Positions 16,872 through 25,904 of a DNA stretch of 64,000 nt are shown piece by piece. Every line of letters starts with the position of its first letter. The first letter of the stretch is position 1. Source of the DNA: Streptomyces xanthochromogenes (GTDB lineage: Bacteria; Actinomycetota; Actinomycetes; Streptomycetales; Streptomycetaceae); NCBI RefSeq assembly GCF_014650455.1, contig NZ_BMUZ01000019.1:1-64000 (forward strand), written 5' to 3'. The position numbers and the translations under genes are program-made. The notes beneath the pieces are model-generated. The model saw nothing but the letters and a program-made list of their open reading frames with translations. It searched no databases and was not told where the DNA came from.

Positions 16872-18206
16872 TCAGCGAGCCGCGGACGCCCCGCGGAGTT
16901 CCCCGAGCTCCTCCCGCAGGCACGTGGCGAGCCGGTCCAGGTCGGGGACGGCCTTGCCGTCGGCGACCAGACCTACGTGGACACGGCCGCCGTACGGGGA
17001 CAGGGCGATCGCCAGGGACTGGCCGCGGGCGAGCGGTGCCATCGGGTAGACGGCGCGCAGCGGGCAGCCGCCGAGGGAGAGCTCGGAGCGGGGCAGCGGC
17101 ACGCTGGTGACGAGCACGTCGAAGAGCATCCGGGCCGCGTTTCCGGCGAGCGGCGCCCCGAACCGGTGTGCCAGCGGCGGCAGTTGATCGGCGAGCAGGG
17201 CCACGGCCCCGGCCCCGCGACCGGGCCCCGCGGCCTTGTTGCGGTCCATGGCGGTACGGACCGCCGCGAGCCGGGCCAGGGGGTCGGACTCGGCGACGGG
17301 CAGGCCGAGCAGGTAGGCGGAGAGCTTGTTGCCGGAGCCGGGCGGGGCGCCGGGACGGCGGCGGGATACGGGGACCAGGGCGCGCGGCTGGGCGCCGGGG
17401 ACTCCCGAGCCGCGTTCCAGGAGCCAGCGGCGCAGTCCACCCGCGACGACGGCGAGCAGCACGTCGTTGGCGGTGCCGCCCTCGGCCCTGCGCACCCGCT
17501 GGACGTCCTCGTGGTCGAGGACGGCGGTGGCCAGGCGCCGGGTGCCGCTGGAGTGGGCGGCGAGCGCGGAGCCCGCGCCGAGTTCGAGCCGGCCGGCCCG
17601 CAGCACGGAGGCGCCGATGCCCACGGCCCGGGTCAGTTCGCCGACCCGGTCGCGGGCGAATCCGGCGACCTGGCGCGGGCCGGGCAGCCCGGAGCTCGGC
17701 GGCACGGGGCGCCGGCGCCGGGCGCTCGGGGTGGCGAGCTGGTCGAGGATGCCGGCGCCGATGGCGACCGCGCGCATGCCGTCGGCGAGCGCGTGGTGCA
17801 GCTTCACCAGGACGGCGAACGCCCCGTCGTCCTCGCCGGTCAGGACGTACATCCGCCAGGGCGGCAGACCACGCGCGAGCGGGCGTTCCATCAACTCGCC
17901 CGCGACCCGGACGGCCTCGGTGTCGAAGTCCCCCGCGGGCAGCCGGACCCGGCGGACATGGCGGCGGACGTCGAAGCCCGGGTCGGCGACCCAGGCGGCG
18001 CCGCCGACGGGCAGCCAGACGCCGCGTACGCACGTCCGCAGCCGCGGGACGGCCGCGGCGCGCTCCGCGAGGAGGTCGAGGACCTGGCCGCCGCCCACGC
18101 CGGGGCGCGGGTCGAAGTGTGCGAGCGCACCCAGATGCATGGGGTGCTCAGCCGATTCGAGGTGCCAGAACGCCAGATCAAGAGGTGCCAGCAGCTCACT
18201 GCTCAA
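16872..18206 (-). CDS. WS/DGAT-family acyltransferase (wax ester/triacylglycerol synthase)
   Basis: A 444-residue protein of the bifunctional wax ester synthase/diacylglycerol acyltransferase family, which uses acyl-CoA to make storage lipid. The active-site motif HHALADG (HHxxxDG) is near residue 135, and the C-terminal part shows the family's PLPRSELSLGGCPLRAVYP segment. I chose TTG 18206, which has GAGG six bases upstream and gives the usual opening LSSELLAPLDLAFWHLES; longer frames reach 18329 but add residues unlike the family. About 130 nt separate it from the SpoIIE gene upstream. Confidence 0.88.
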   Translation of the reverse strand: MSSELLAPLDLAFWHLESAEHPMHLGALAHFDPRPGVGGGQVLDLLAERAAAVPRLRTCVRGVWLPVGGAAWVADPGFDVRRHVRRVRLPAGDFDTEAVRVAGELMERPLARGLPPWRMYVLTGEDDGAFAVLVKLHHALADGMRAVAIGAGILDQLATPSARRRRPVPPSSGLPGPRQVAGFARDRVGELTRAVGIGASVLRAGRLELGAGSALAAHSSGTRRLATAVLDHEDVQRVRRAEGGTANDVLLAVVAGGLRRWLLERGSGVPGAQPRALVPVSRRRPGAPPGSGNKLSAYLLGLPVAESDPLARLAAVRTAMDRNKAAGPGRGAGAVALLADQLPPLAHRFGAPLAGNAARMLFDVLVTSVPLPRSELSLGGCPLRAVYPMAPLARGQSLAIALSPYGGRVHVGLVADGKAVPDLDRLATCLREELGELRGASAAR

Positions 18207-18336
18207 GGGGTCCTCGTGTCGGTCGGAGGCCGGTCGGGCGGCCACGGTGCCGCCCGTACAGAGTGAGCAGTCAAACCCTTGCGAACGGTTACGGTCAAGT
18301 AATGAATCGTTACGGATAGTTACCGTCAAGTATTGA

Positions 18337-20430
18337 TCAGTTCCGCTCCGGCACGGTGAACTCGCACCACACGCACTTGCCGCTGCCGCGCGACTCCACG
18401 CCCCACACGTCGGCGAGCCGGTCCACCAGCATCAGGCCGCGCCCCGACACACCGGAGGAGCCGGCCTCACGGCGGCGCGGCAGCGCGCTGGAGCGGTCCT
18501 CCACCTCGACGCGCAGCCGCCGTTCGGGGCCGGACAGTACGCGGATGGTGACGATCGCCCCGCCGTCGGTGTGCATCAGGGCGTTGGTGATCAGCTCGTC
18601 GGCGGCCAGCTCGATCTCGTCGGACCGCTCCCGCGCGCCCCAGGCCCGGACCGCCGCCCGGATCATGTGCCGGGAGGAGGTGAGCGCCTCCGGGTCGTTC
18701 TGCGCGACGTGCTGGCGGAGCCTGCCGCCGCCCTGGGGCACCTCCGTCTCGCTGCGGCGCAGGAGCAGCAGCGCCACGTCGTCCTGGCCGCCCCGCTCGT
18801 CGACCACGTCGCACAGCCGGTCGGCGAGCGCTTCGAGCTCCTCGGGACCCGAGCGCACCAGGGACGCCAGCCACTGCATGCCGTCGTCGAGATCGGCGCC
18901 GGGTCGCTCGACGAGCCCGTCCGTGTAGAGCAACAGGGTCTGGCCCGGGTCGAGTTCGATGGTGGACACCGGGTATTCGAGCCGGCCGAACTCGGCCGAG
19001 AGCCCCAGCGGAAGGCCGCCCTCCACCGGGAGCCTGCGGCAGCTGCCGTCCGCGAGGCGGAGCAGCGGGTCGACGTGCCCGGCCCGCACGATCTGCACCA
19101 CACCCGTGCTCAGGTCGGCCTCCGCGTAGGTGCAGGTCGCGAAGCGGTCGGTGTCGAGCTCGTGCAGGAAGACCGAGGCCCGGGCCGTGACGGTGGCCGG
19201 CGCGTGCCCCTCGGCGGCGTACGCGCGCAGCACGATGCGCAGCTGGCCCATCACGGCGGCGGCGTGCGTGTCGTGTCCCTGTACGTCTCCGATGGCCACC
19301 CCGACCCGGCCGCCGGGCAGCGGGATCACGTCGTACCAGTCGCCGCCGATGTCCCGCCCGAACCGGGCCGAGCGGTAGCGCACGGCGAGCCGGGCGCCGG
19401 GCACCTCGGGGATGCGGCGCGGCAGCATGGCCTGCTGGAGCCCCTCGGCGAGGTCGTGCTCCTGCTCGTACAGCATGGCGCGCTGGAGGGACTGGGCGAT
19501 CGAACTGCCCAGCGCCACAAGGAGGTTGCGCTCGTCCGTGGTGAAGCCGCGCTTGTCGCTGTAGAGCAGGCCGATCGCGCCGATGGGGCGGCCCTGGGCG
19601 ATCAGCGGCAGATAGGCCGCGGAGGTGATGCCGAGGCCGCTGATGTTCGGCCACAGGCCGGGGTAGGACTCCTCGAAGTCCCGGGGCGATTCGATGAAGC
19701 GGGGCGCGAGGGTGCGGATGACCTCGCTCATCGGATACCGCTCGTCGACCCGGGTCCACCGGGTGCCCGGCACGAAGCTGCCCTCGGGGCCCTCGGCGAT
19801 GAGATGGATGCGGCCCGCCTCCAGGAGTCCCATGACCAGGCTGGTGGCGCCCAGGTACTCGGGGCCCCGCGAGTCCTTCATGACGTCGATGACGTCCTTG
19901 ACGGTCCTGGCGTGCGCGAGGGCGGCGGTGGTCGCCTCCACCACACTGGTCGTGCGACGCCGCTCGTCGTCGAGGCCGACCCGGGCGGTGGACTCGGCGA
20001 GTTCCTGGGTGGCGTCGCGGACGATGCCGATGATGCGCAGCGGGCGCCCGTTCTCGTCGCGCCGCACGAAGCCCTGCGTGTGGGTCCAGCGCAGCCCGCC
20101 GTCACGGGCCCGGATGCGGAAGTACACGCCGTAGTTGACGCTGCCGTTCTTCAGGGCCTGCGACACCAGCGCGTCGAGTCTGAGGGCCTCCGCGGGCGGC
20201 ACCCGGGCGGCCAGCGACTCGGGCCGGTTGTCGTACTCGTCGGGCCTGAGGTCGAACACGTCCAGCGCCGGCTCGTCCATGTACATCAGGCCCGCGCCGA
20301 GGTCCCAGTCGAAACTGCCCATCCGCAGGTCTCGGCCGTACGAGTGGAGGAAGCGGCACTCCTCGCCGCCGGCCGCCCCGCCGCAGTGGCACAGCCCGGC
20401 CGCCCCTCCGCCCTCTGCACCCGCGTCCAT
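18337..20430 (-). CDS. PAS-GAF-SpoIIE phosphatase with C-terminal HATPase (RsbU/RsbW-like fusion)
   Basis: A 697-residue signalling protein. A short cysteine/histidine-rich N terminus (CHCGGAAGGEEC) precedes a PAS domain (~35-150), a GAF domain (~165-325), a PP2C/SpoIIE phosphatase (~340-560; GGDWYDVIPL, GDVQGHDTHAAAVMGQL, RAGHVDPLL, LLLYTDGLVERPG) and an anti-sigma-type HATPase (~580-697; AADELITNALMHTDGG, GRGLMLVDRLADVWG). The family dephosphorylates STAS anti-anti-sigma factors, while the HATPase can phosphorylate them. This four-part layout is common in Streptomyces. No STAS or sigma gene is adjacent. Confidence 0.93.
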   Translation of the reverse strand: MDAGAEGGGAAGLCHCGGAAGGEECRFLHSYGRDLRMGSFDWDLGAGLMYMDEPALDVFDLRPDEYDNRPESLAARVPPAEALRLDALVSQALKNGSVNYGVYFRIRARDGGLRWTHTQGFVRRDENGRPLRIIGIVRDATQELAESTARVGLDDERRRTTSVVEATTAALAHARTVKDVIDVMKDSRGPEYLGATSLVMGLLEAGRIHLIAEGPEGSFVPGTRWTRVDERYPMSEVIRTLAPRFIESPRDFEESYPGLWPNISGLGITSAAYLPLIAQGRPIGAIGLLYSDKRGFTTDERNLLVALGSSIAQSLQRAMLYEQEHDLAEGLQQAMLPRRIPEVPGARLAVRYRSARFGRDIGGDWYDVIPLPGGRVGVAIGDVQGHDTHAAAVMGQLRIVLRAYAAEGHAPATVTARASVFLHELDTDRFATCTYAEADLSTGVVQIVRAGHVDPLLRLADGSCRRLPVEGGLPLGLSAEFGRLEYPVSTIELDPGQTLLLYTDGLVERPGADLDDGMQWLASLVRSGPEELEALADRLCDVVDERGGQDDVALLLLRRSETEVPQGGGRLRQHVAQNDPEALTSSRHMIRAAVRAWGARERSDEIELAADELITNALMHTDGGAIVTIRVLSGPERRLRVEVEDRSSALPRRREAGSSGVSGRGLMLVDRLADVWGVESRGSGKCVWCEFTVPERN

Positions 20431-20517
20431 GGGGCCACGCTAGGCGCAGCCAGGACCGCGCGCATCAGGGAGGCGCCGGTGGGCGCGGGGGCGGGCGAGG
20501 GCGGCGGGGGCCGCGCG

Positions 20518-21603
20518 TCAGTTGGCCGGGGAGGCCTTGCGCAGGGCGGTGATGCAGCTGCCGATGGCGCTCTGGAGGGCTTCGAGGCGCTGCACCATGT
20601 CGTCCTCGTAGATGTCGTCGGCATCGTCGAGCGTGAGCTCCTCGAACACCTTGGTCGCCTTCTGCAGGCTGCTGTAGAACTTCGTGCGGCGCTCCTGGAC
20701 GCGCAGCTCGGGGTCGGCCTCCACGGCCTGTACGACGAGGCCCTTGACGGTGTCGTACGCCTCGGTCGCCCACTCGCCGGCCTCTTCCGAGTCGTCGAGC
20801 TCGTCCAGCAGGGACAGGTGGCGCTCGGCCTCGGCGCGCAGCTCCGCGGGCGCCTCGACGGTCTGTCCGGCGGGCGTCCTGATCTGGCCGTTCTCCACGA
20901 TCTGGCGGACATAGCCGATGCGGTCGGCGGCCCGGGTCTCGGAGGCCACCGCCTTCTTCAGCTCGTCCGTGCGGGCGATGTCGCGGGCCAGCTCGGTCTG
21001 GAGCGCCGGGTCCTCCTTGAGGCGGTCCAGGAGCGCGGAGCGGGCGGCCTGCGCGGTGCCGGGGTCGGCCAGGATGGCGGCGCGCAGCGCGGTCGGGTTC
21101 TCGGCGACCTCCAGGGCCTTGGTCGGCCGGATGCCCTCGGCCTCGGCGGCCGCCGTGATGGCGGTGCCGCGCTCGGAGGTCGCACTGGACCGGGAGGTGT
21201 AGTACGTCAGCCACACGTCCGCGTCGGGCAGCTCGATGTCCTCGCCGGGGACGAGCGCCTCGAAGAGCGGGACCAGGCCGTCGTCGGAGGCCTTGTCCCA
21301 CGCCTTGTAGTAGCGCATGACGCGTTCCGCGGAGCAGCCGGCCAGCTCGCTGAACTCCTTCGCGGAGACCTTCGGCGTCTCACCGGCCGCCTGCCCGCCG
21401 GGGCGCACGCTGCGCGCCACCTTGAGGGCGAACGCCCAGCCACCGGTGCGGGCGTACGCCCCGAACTCGCGGGCGTCGCGCAGCACGCTGTCGTGGACCG
21501 GATCGGCCGCCACGGCGTCGTGGACGACATCACCCGCCACGCTGTCGTGGAGTTCGGCGGCGGGGGGCGCGGACGGCTCGGGCAGGTCGATGGCGACGGT
21601 CAC
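20518..21603 (-). CDS. Unrecognised helical protein of 361 residues, possible DNA-binding segment
   Basis: GTG 21603 follows AGGAG with 8-nt spacing, a better start than GTG 21642. The protein has no membrane segment, is mostly charged helix, and has a region resembling a helix-turn-helix of ParB/KorB type (AKEFSELAGCSAERVMRYYKAWD, ~residues 80-105). It then has a basic-acidic middle (RLKEDPALQTELARDIARTDELKKAV) and an acidic C terminus (LTLDDADDIYEDDMVQRLEALQSAIG). Codon use is typical. No family can be named; a DNA-associated role is a guess from the helix-turn-helix-like segment. Confidence 0.75.
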   Translation of the reverse strand: MTVAIDLPEPSAPPAAELHDSVAGDVVHDAVAADPVHDSVLRDAREFGAYARTGGWAFALKVARSVRPGGQAAGETPKVSAKEFSELAGCSAERVMRYYKAWDKASDDGLVPLFEALVPGEDIELPDADVWLTYYTSRSSATSERGTAITAAAEAEGIRPTKALEVAENPTALRAAILADPGTAQAARSALLDRLKEDPALQTELARDIARTDELKKAVASETRAADRIGYVRQIVENGQIRTPAGQTVEAPAELRAEAERHLSLLDELDDSEEAGEWATEAYDTVKGLVVQAVEADPELRVQERRTKFYSSLQKATKVFEELTLDDADDIYEDDMVQRLEALQSAIGSCITALRKASPAN

Positions 21604-21716
21604 GGAGGACGCTCCTGGCTGCTGGAGGAGGGACAACGGCACAAAGGAAGCAGCCTATATGCACCTCTTGGCCCGCCTTTTCGTCACGACCCCGAGTCCG
21701 GCCCGTGTCGTGCCGC

Positions 21717-21747
21717 GCGGCCACCGGCAGGAGCTGCCGGTGGCCGC
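21717..21747 (-). terminator. Strong hairpin downstream of the DUF6777 gene
   Basis: Two perfect 14-nt arms (21717-21730 and 21734-21747) with a 3-nt loop, 19 nt past the stop of the minus-strand gene ending at 21766. No T-tract follows. Confidence 0.75.
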
Positions 21748-21765
21748 GGGCGAGGCGGGTACGCC

Positions 21766-22950
21766 TCAGACGTTCTCGGACTCCGGGGACGGCGGGACGA
21801 TGCCGGAGTCTCCGTTCGGCAGGTCCGTCGGCATGTCCGTCGGCAGCGAGGGCATGTCACCGGACGGGCTCGACTCCGGGGTCGAGGGCTCCACGGGCGA
21901 CGGGGTCGAGGGGCCCGGCGACGGTGTCGAGGCGCTGGGCGACGGCGAGGGCGTCGCGGTGACCGTCGTGGTGGCGGTCGGACAGCCGCTCGGGGTCGCG
22001 GCGCCGGGCGGGCTCACGGGCGGGGCGGAGCCCGGCGCCGCGGGCGAGGGCGTCTCGGTGACCGTCACGGTCGGCGTGGGCGTCGGGCAGTCCGGGCTCG
22101 GCGGCGGGGAGCTGATGGGGGGCGAGGTGCTGGGACTCGCCGGGGGCGACGGCGGCAGCGTGACCGGCGGCTTGTCCGGGTCGATCTGGATGTCCGGGCG
22201 CTCCCGGTCGCGCCGGCCGTCGTCGCCGGTCTTGCGCTCGATCCAGGTGTTGTTGGTGATGTTGACGATGATGAGGTTGTTGATGACCACGGTGGTGGGC
22301 CGCACCACGATGACCCGGTCGGCGTGGTAGCCGGGCCACGGCTTGCCCTTGTCGTTCCACTCGCCCTGGTGGGCGTTGGGCGGCTTCAGCGGGTTGCCGC
22401 AGGCGCACCGCACGCGCGGCGCGCCGTGGTCGTCGACCAGGACGGCGGTGCCGGCCTGGAGCACCGACTGGAAGCTGGTGGCCGAGCCGTTCCGGAAGCC
22501 GTGATTGGTGACCCGGGTGTCGCCGCGCAGCACCACCGGTGTCAGCCCGCGCAGGAAGCTCGCGACCGACCCCGGGTCGATTCCGGCGGCGTCCGCGAAG
22601 GCCCGGTTCTTCGCCCGGTCACCGCCGAGGAAGCGGATCTGCTTCTCCACGTCGCAGCTGGCCACGGACTGGGTGCCGCCGTACAGGCCGGGCGCGGCGC
22701 CCGAGACGATCCGGGTCGACTGGACGCCCGGCGCCGGACTCCGGGGGGCGGGCGGCGCCGCCGGGGTGGGGGTCGCCGTCGAATCGGCCGTGGACTGGGT
22801 GAACGGGTCGGGTCCGGCGGCGGCGATCGGCTGGAGGTTGAGGTCCTGCCGGCTGTCGGCGCCACTGGCGCCGCCGCCGCATCCGGCGGCGAAGGCACCG
22901 ACGGACAGCACGGCGGCGGCAGCGGCGATTCTGCGCAGGGTCGAGGGCAC
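21766..22950 (-). CDS. DUF6777 lipoprotein with long proline/serine tail
   Basis: A 394-residue lipoprotein. The signal peptide MPSTLRRIAAAAAVLSVG ends in a lipobox FAAGC, so the mature Cys would be lipidated outside the membrane. Residues ~75-230 form the conserved domain (PGLYGGTQSVASCDVEKQIRFL, TRVTNHGFRNGSATSFQSVLQAGTAVLVDDHGAPRVRCACGNPL), which I recognise as the Streptomyces DUF6777 type. The C-terminal ~160 residues are Pro/Ser/Thr-rich stalk, probably wall-spanning. Three cysteines in the domain could form a disulfide. Function is unknown. Confidence 0.82.
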   Translation of the reverse strand: MPSTLRRIAAAAAVLSVGAFAAGCGGGASGADSRQDLNLQPIAAAGPDPFTQSTADSTATPTPAAPPAPRSPAPGVQSTRIVSGAAPGLYGGTQSVASCDVEKQIRFLGGDRAKNRAFADAAGIDPGSVASFLRGLTPVVLRGDTRVTNHGFRNGSATSFQSVLQAGTAVLVDDHGAPRVRCACGNPLKPPNAHQGEWNDKGKPWPGYHADRVIVVRPTTVVINNLIIVNITNNTWIERKTGDDGRRDRERPDIQIDPDKPPVTLPPSPPASPSTSPPISSPPPSPDCPTPTPTVTVTETPSPAAPGSAPPVSPPGAATPSGCPTATTTVTATPSPSPSASTPSPGPSTPSPVEPSTPESSPSGDMPSLPTDMPTDLPNGDSGIVPPSPESENV

Positions 22951-23196
22951 GTGGATCTCCCAGCTGTACGCCCCGAGTTGCCCCTCATTGTGTGCCGCAG
23001 GCGCGCGTCCGGCGCAAACGGACGGGGCGGAACGGGGGACACGGAGGCTCGCCCCCTCGTCGAGCGACCGCCCGCCGGGGGGGCATCGCGACCCGGCCCC
23101 CGAGCCCCGGCCCCCGGCTCCGGCCGGCAGGCACGCACACCCCGCGACGGAGGCCCCGGCTCGGGTGAGTGATCCCCTTGTCCCTTCGCGCGCTGC

Positions 23197-25221
23197 TCAG
23201 ACCAGTTCGGGGCGCTGCCACTCCTCGTCCCGTACGTGGTGGTCGAGGAAGCCCAGCAGGGTGGCGTACCAGAGGCGGGCGTGGTTCGGGGCGAGGATCC
23301 AGTGGCCCTCGTCGGGGAAGTACAGGAACTTCGTCGGGACTTCGCGGCGCTGGAGGTCCTGGAAGAGGGCCATGCCCTGCCCGACGGGGACCCGGTAGTC
23401 CTTGCCGCCGTGGACCACCAGCACGGGCGTGCGGACGCGGTCGGCCGCGAGCGCGGGCGAGTTCGCCTCGTAGCGCTCCGGCCGCGTCAGCGGGTCGCCG
23501 AAGATCCGCCGGAAGTAGGCCGAGACGTCGGTCTCCGACTGGAACGCCCGCAAGTCCCAGAGCGAGGCGTGCGAGACGATCGCCTTGAAGCGGTCGGTCA
23601 GCGTGGCGATGCGGTTGGCCAGGTAGCCGCCGTAGGAGGCGCCCGCGAGGCCTGTGCGGGTCGCGTCGATGTCGGGGCGGGCCTCGGCGGCGTCGGTCGC
23701 CGCCATCAGGTCCCGGTAGGGCTGCCCGCCCCACTGGCCCCAGCCCCGCTCGTGCATCCGGGGCCCGTAGCCGGACGAGAGCGCCGGGTCGGGCAGCAGC
23801 ACCGCGTAGCCCCGGGCCGCGAACGGCCACGGGTTCCAGCGCCAGGTCCACGCGTTCCAGGACGTCTCGGGTCCGCCGTGCGGGAAGACGATCAGCGGCG
23901 CGGGCCGCTCGGCGGACGCGCCCTCGGGCAGCACCAGCCAGGAGCGCAGCGGGAATCCGTCGTCGGCCACCGTGTGCACCTCGGTCAGCGTCCCCGGCAG
24001 CCGGCCCACCCCGCCCGGCGCCTTGAGCGCGACCGGCTCCTGGTCGGGTGCGGCGGCGTCGAGGCGGACCGGGGTGGGCGGCGAGTCGACGCCACTGCGC
24101 AGCGCGTACAGGGTGCGCCCGTCCGGCGCGACGCACAGCGAGGTGTACGTGCCGGTGGCGGTGAGCCGGGTGACGGTGCCGTCCGGGTCGCGCCGGAAGA
24201 CGGGCGAGTGGCCGAGTTCGTCGGCGGCGAACCAGACGGTCGCGTCGTCGGGGCGCGGCGAGACGGTCGCGCCGATGGGCCAGTTCTCGAAGTCCGGCAC
24301 GAGCTCGCTCTCGGCGCCGTCGGCGAGGTCGACGCGGACGAGGGTGTAGGAGTACGGCGTCTCGTACGTCTCAAGCAGTTGGCGGGTGCAGATCAGACCG
24401 GTGCCGTCGGCGGTGAACAGCGGGGCGCTGTAGACGAATCCGTCCCGGTCGATCACGCGCAGCTGTTCGCCCGTGGCCGCGTCCGCGATCACGACGACGG
24501 TGCGGCAGCGGTCCGGTACCGCGCCGTGGACGAAGCGGGTGTGGGCGACGCGCGTACCGTCAGGCGAGAGCGCGGTCTCGGTCTCGCTCACGCTGCCCTG
24601 CCCGCCGGCGTCGACCGGCGAGCCGTGCGCGCCTCGGGCCCGTACGAAGGTGTGCTGCTCGTCCGGGCCGAGGTCGCTGCCCCAGTACCGGGTGGGCCCG
24701 GACTCGTACAGGATCGCGGTGACCTTGGCATCGGCCCGGTCCTTGCGCAGCTTCGCGTGCGCCGCGGCATCGGCGGCACCGGGCAGGAGTCCCGCGCTGT
24801 AGGCGAGGGTGCCGGTGTCCCGGGCGAGGCAGAAGCCCGCGATGCCACCGGGGTGACGTGCCGTCAGGGCTGCCTCGCCGTGCTCCGGAAGTGCCCACAC
24901 CGCCGAGCCCTCCTCGGCCTCCTCCACCGCGGCGGGGTCGCCGTCGGGCCGGCCGGAGAGGAAGTACAGGGTGCCGTCCGTGGCGAAAGCGGGCGCCGAC
25001 TCGCCCTTGCGGGAACGGGTCAGCCGTCGGGGTTCGCGGACGCCGGCGGGGTCCAGCTCCCACAGGCCGGACACGCAGGCGTTGCCCTCGGCGTTGAGGG
25101 TCCCCACGGCGGCCACCAGGCGCTTTCCGTCGGGTGAGAGCGCGAGTCCGTTGACGCGCGGGATGGCGAGGAAGGCGGTCAGGTCGTGGAAGGCGGTGGA
25201 GTCACCGGGCGTCTCGGGCAT
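23197..25221 (-). CDS. S9 family serine peptidase (acylaminoacyl/prolyl oligopeptidase type)
   Basis: A 674-residue enzyme; ATG 25221 has AGGAT upstream and begins MPETPGDSTAFHDLTAF. The N-terminal two thirds look like a beta-propeller with repeated SPDGTR/VAPDGRTLY blades; the C-terminal third is the alpha/beta hydrolase. Catalytic triad: Ser in GASYGGYLANR, Asp in HGGKDYRVPVG, His in DEGHWILAPNH. There is no signal peptide, so it is probably cytosolic and trims short peptides. It is a single-gene unit on the minus strand. Confidence 0.93.
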   Translation of the reverse strand: MPETPGDSTAFHDLTAFLAIPRVNGLALSPDGKRLVAAVGTLNAEGNACVSGLWELDPAGVREPRRLTRSRKGESAPAFATDGTLYFLSGRPDGDPAAVEEAEEGSAVWALPEHGEAALTARHPGGIAGFCLARDTGTLAYSAGLLPGAADAAAHAKLRKDRADAKVTAILYESGPTRYWGSDLGPDEQHTFVRARGAHGSPVDAGGQGSVSETETALSPDGTRVAHTRFVHGAVPDRCRTVVVIADAATGEQLRVIDRDGFVYSAPLFTADGTGLICTRQLLETYETPYSYTLVRVDLADGAESELVPDFENWPIGATVSPRPDDATVWFAADELGHSPVFRRDPDGTVTRLTATGTYTSLCVAPDGRTLYALRSGVDSPPTPVRLDAAAPDQEPVALKAPGGVGRLPGTLTEVHTVADDGFPLRSWLVLPEGASAERPAPLIVFPHGGPETSWNAWTWRWNPWPFAARGYAVLLPDPALSSGYGPRMHERGWGQWGGQPYRDLMAATDAAEARPDIDATRTGLAGASYGGYLANRIATLTDRFKAIVSHASLWDLRAFQSETDVSAYFRRIFGDPLTRPERYEANSPALAADRVRTPVLVVHGGKDYRVPVGQGMALFQDLQRREVPTKFLYFPDEGHWILAPNHARLWYATLLGFLDHHVRDEEWQRPELV

Positions 25222-25343
25222 CCGGTCATCCTGCCCCGTGGGCCGTCCGGGCGACAGGGGTGGAAAAGGCCGGATCACGCCCCTGCCCGTCCGCCGATTC
25301 ACCGGCCTGCAGGCGTCGTTGGCCTGCCGGGGCCCTCACAAAA

Positions 25344-25372
25344 GCCCGTGCCCCCTGCGTCAGGGGACACGG
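25344..25372 (-). terminator. Rho-independent terminator of the small orphan gene
   Basis: Arms 25346-25357 and 25361-25372 pair with one mismatch around a 3-nt loop; on the minus strand the stem is followed by GGCTTTTGTG, a T-run that is rare in this genome. It lies 19 nt past the stop of the gene ending at 25391. Confidence 0.75.
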
Positions 25373-25390
25373 ACCGAGGTGCGCGGCGGG

Positions 25391-25564
25391 TCAGTCGATG
25401 CCGGGCAGGATGTGCGGCTCGGCGAGGTCCTCCTCGTAGCCCGCGAGGCGGATCGGGGCCGAGCGGGCCCAGACCTCGATGTTGCGGAGCTTCTCGGGCC
25501 GTCCGGCCCGTTCGCCACCGCGTTCCGGCGTACGACGTTCGCGCTCTGTGGTCTCTGGTGTCAC
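25391..25564 (-). CDS. 57-residue orphan protein with conserved-looking C terminus
   Basis: GTG 25564 is preceded by GAGGAG at 8-nt spacing, one of the best ribosome binding sites in the window, and a T-tailed terminator follows, so this is very probably a real gene. The first 27 residues are charged and low in complexity (TPETTERERRTPERGG); the second half reads LRNIEVWARSAPIRLAGYEE then DLAEPHILPGID at the C terminus. There is no signal peptide, membrane helix or cysteine. Leader-plus-core layout recalls peptide precursors, but no maturation enzyme is nearby. I do not recognise the family. Confidence 0.75.
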   Translation of the reverse strand: MTPETTERERRTPERGGERAGRPEKLRNIEVWARSAPIRLAGYEEDLAEPHILPGID

Positions 25565-25904
25565 CGCGCACTCCTCTGTGTCGCGTAACCCTGGGCGTCC
25601 CGGTCTGCGTCGTTCTCCGACCCGGTGTCCGCCCGAAGGCAGGGGCAAGGGCAGTTCTGACGCGGTGGCGCCGGCACTCTGTCCGCATCACGGCCACAGG
25701 TTGTGGGACGGATCCGGAACGGGCCTTGAGGGTTGGTGGACCCGCTGTGGCTACCGTTCGCACCAGAGTAACCAAATGAGCGCGGTAGCGCTCGATAGGG
25801 ACGCTTCCTTTGCGTCAACTTTCCTTCGCCGGGCGTTCAGCCCGATGTTCACCCCGCCATGATCTGCTGGCCGGGTCGGCTGCCGCGCGCGGGGAGGAGA
25901 CCAC
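25565..25904. other. 340-nt divergent intergenic region with inverted repeats
   Basis: No gene is supported here. It holds GCTACCG (25750-25756) and its complement CGGTAGC (25783-25789), and a nested hairpin GAGCGC-GGTA-GCGCTC (25778-25793). On the minus strand TTGACG followed 15 nt later by TATCGA (about 25797-25819) is promoter-like but short-spaced; it would give the small orphan gene a leader of roughly 220 nt. Confidence 0.4.

Noticed and set aside
18571..23172. A 1533-codon open frame on the plus strand
   Set aside because: It runs antisense through the SpoIIE gene, the 361-residue gene and the DUF6777 gene and has no recognisable domain.
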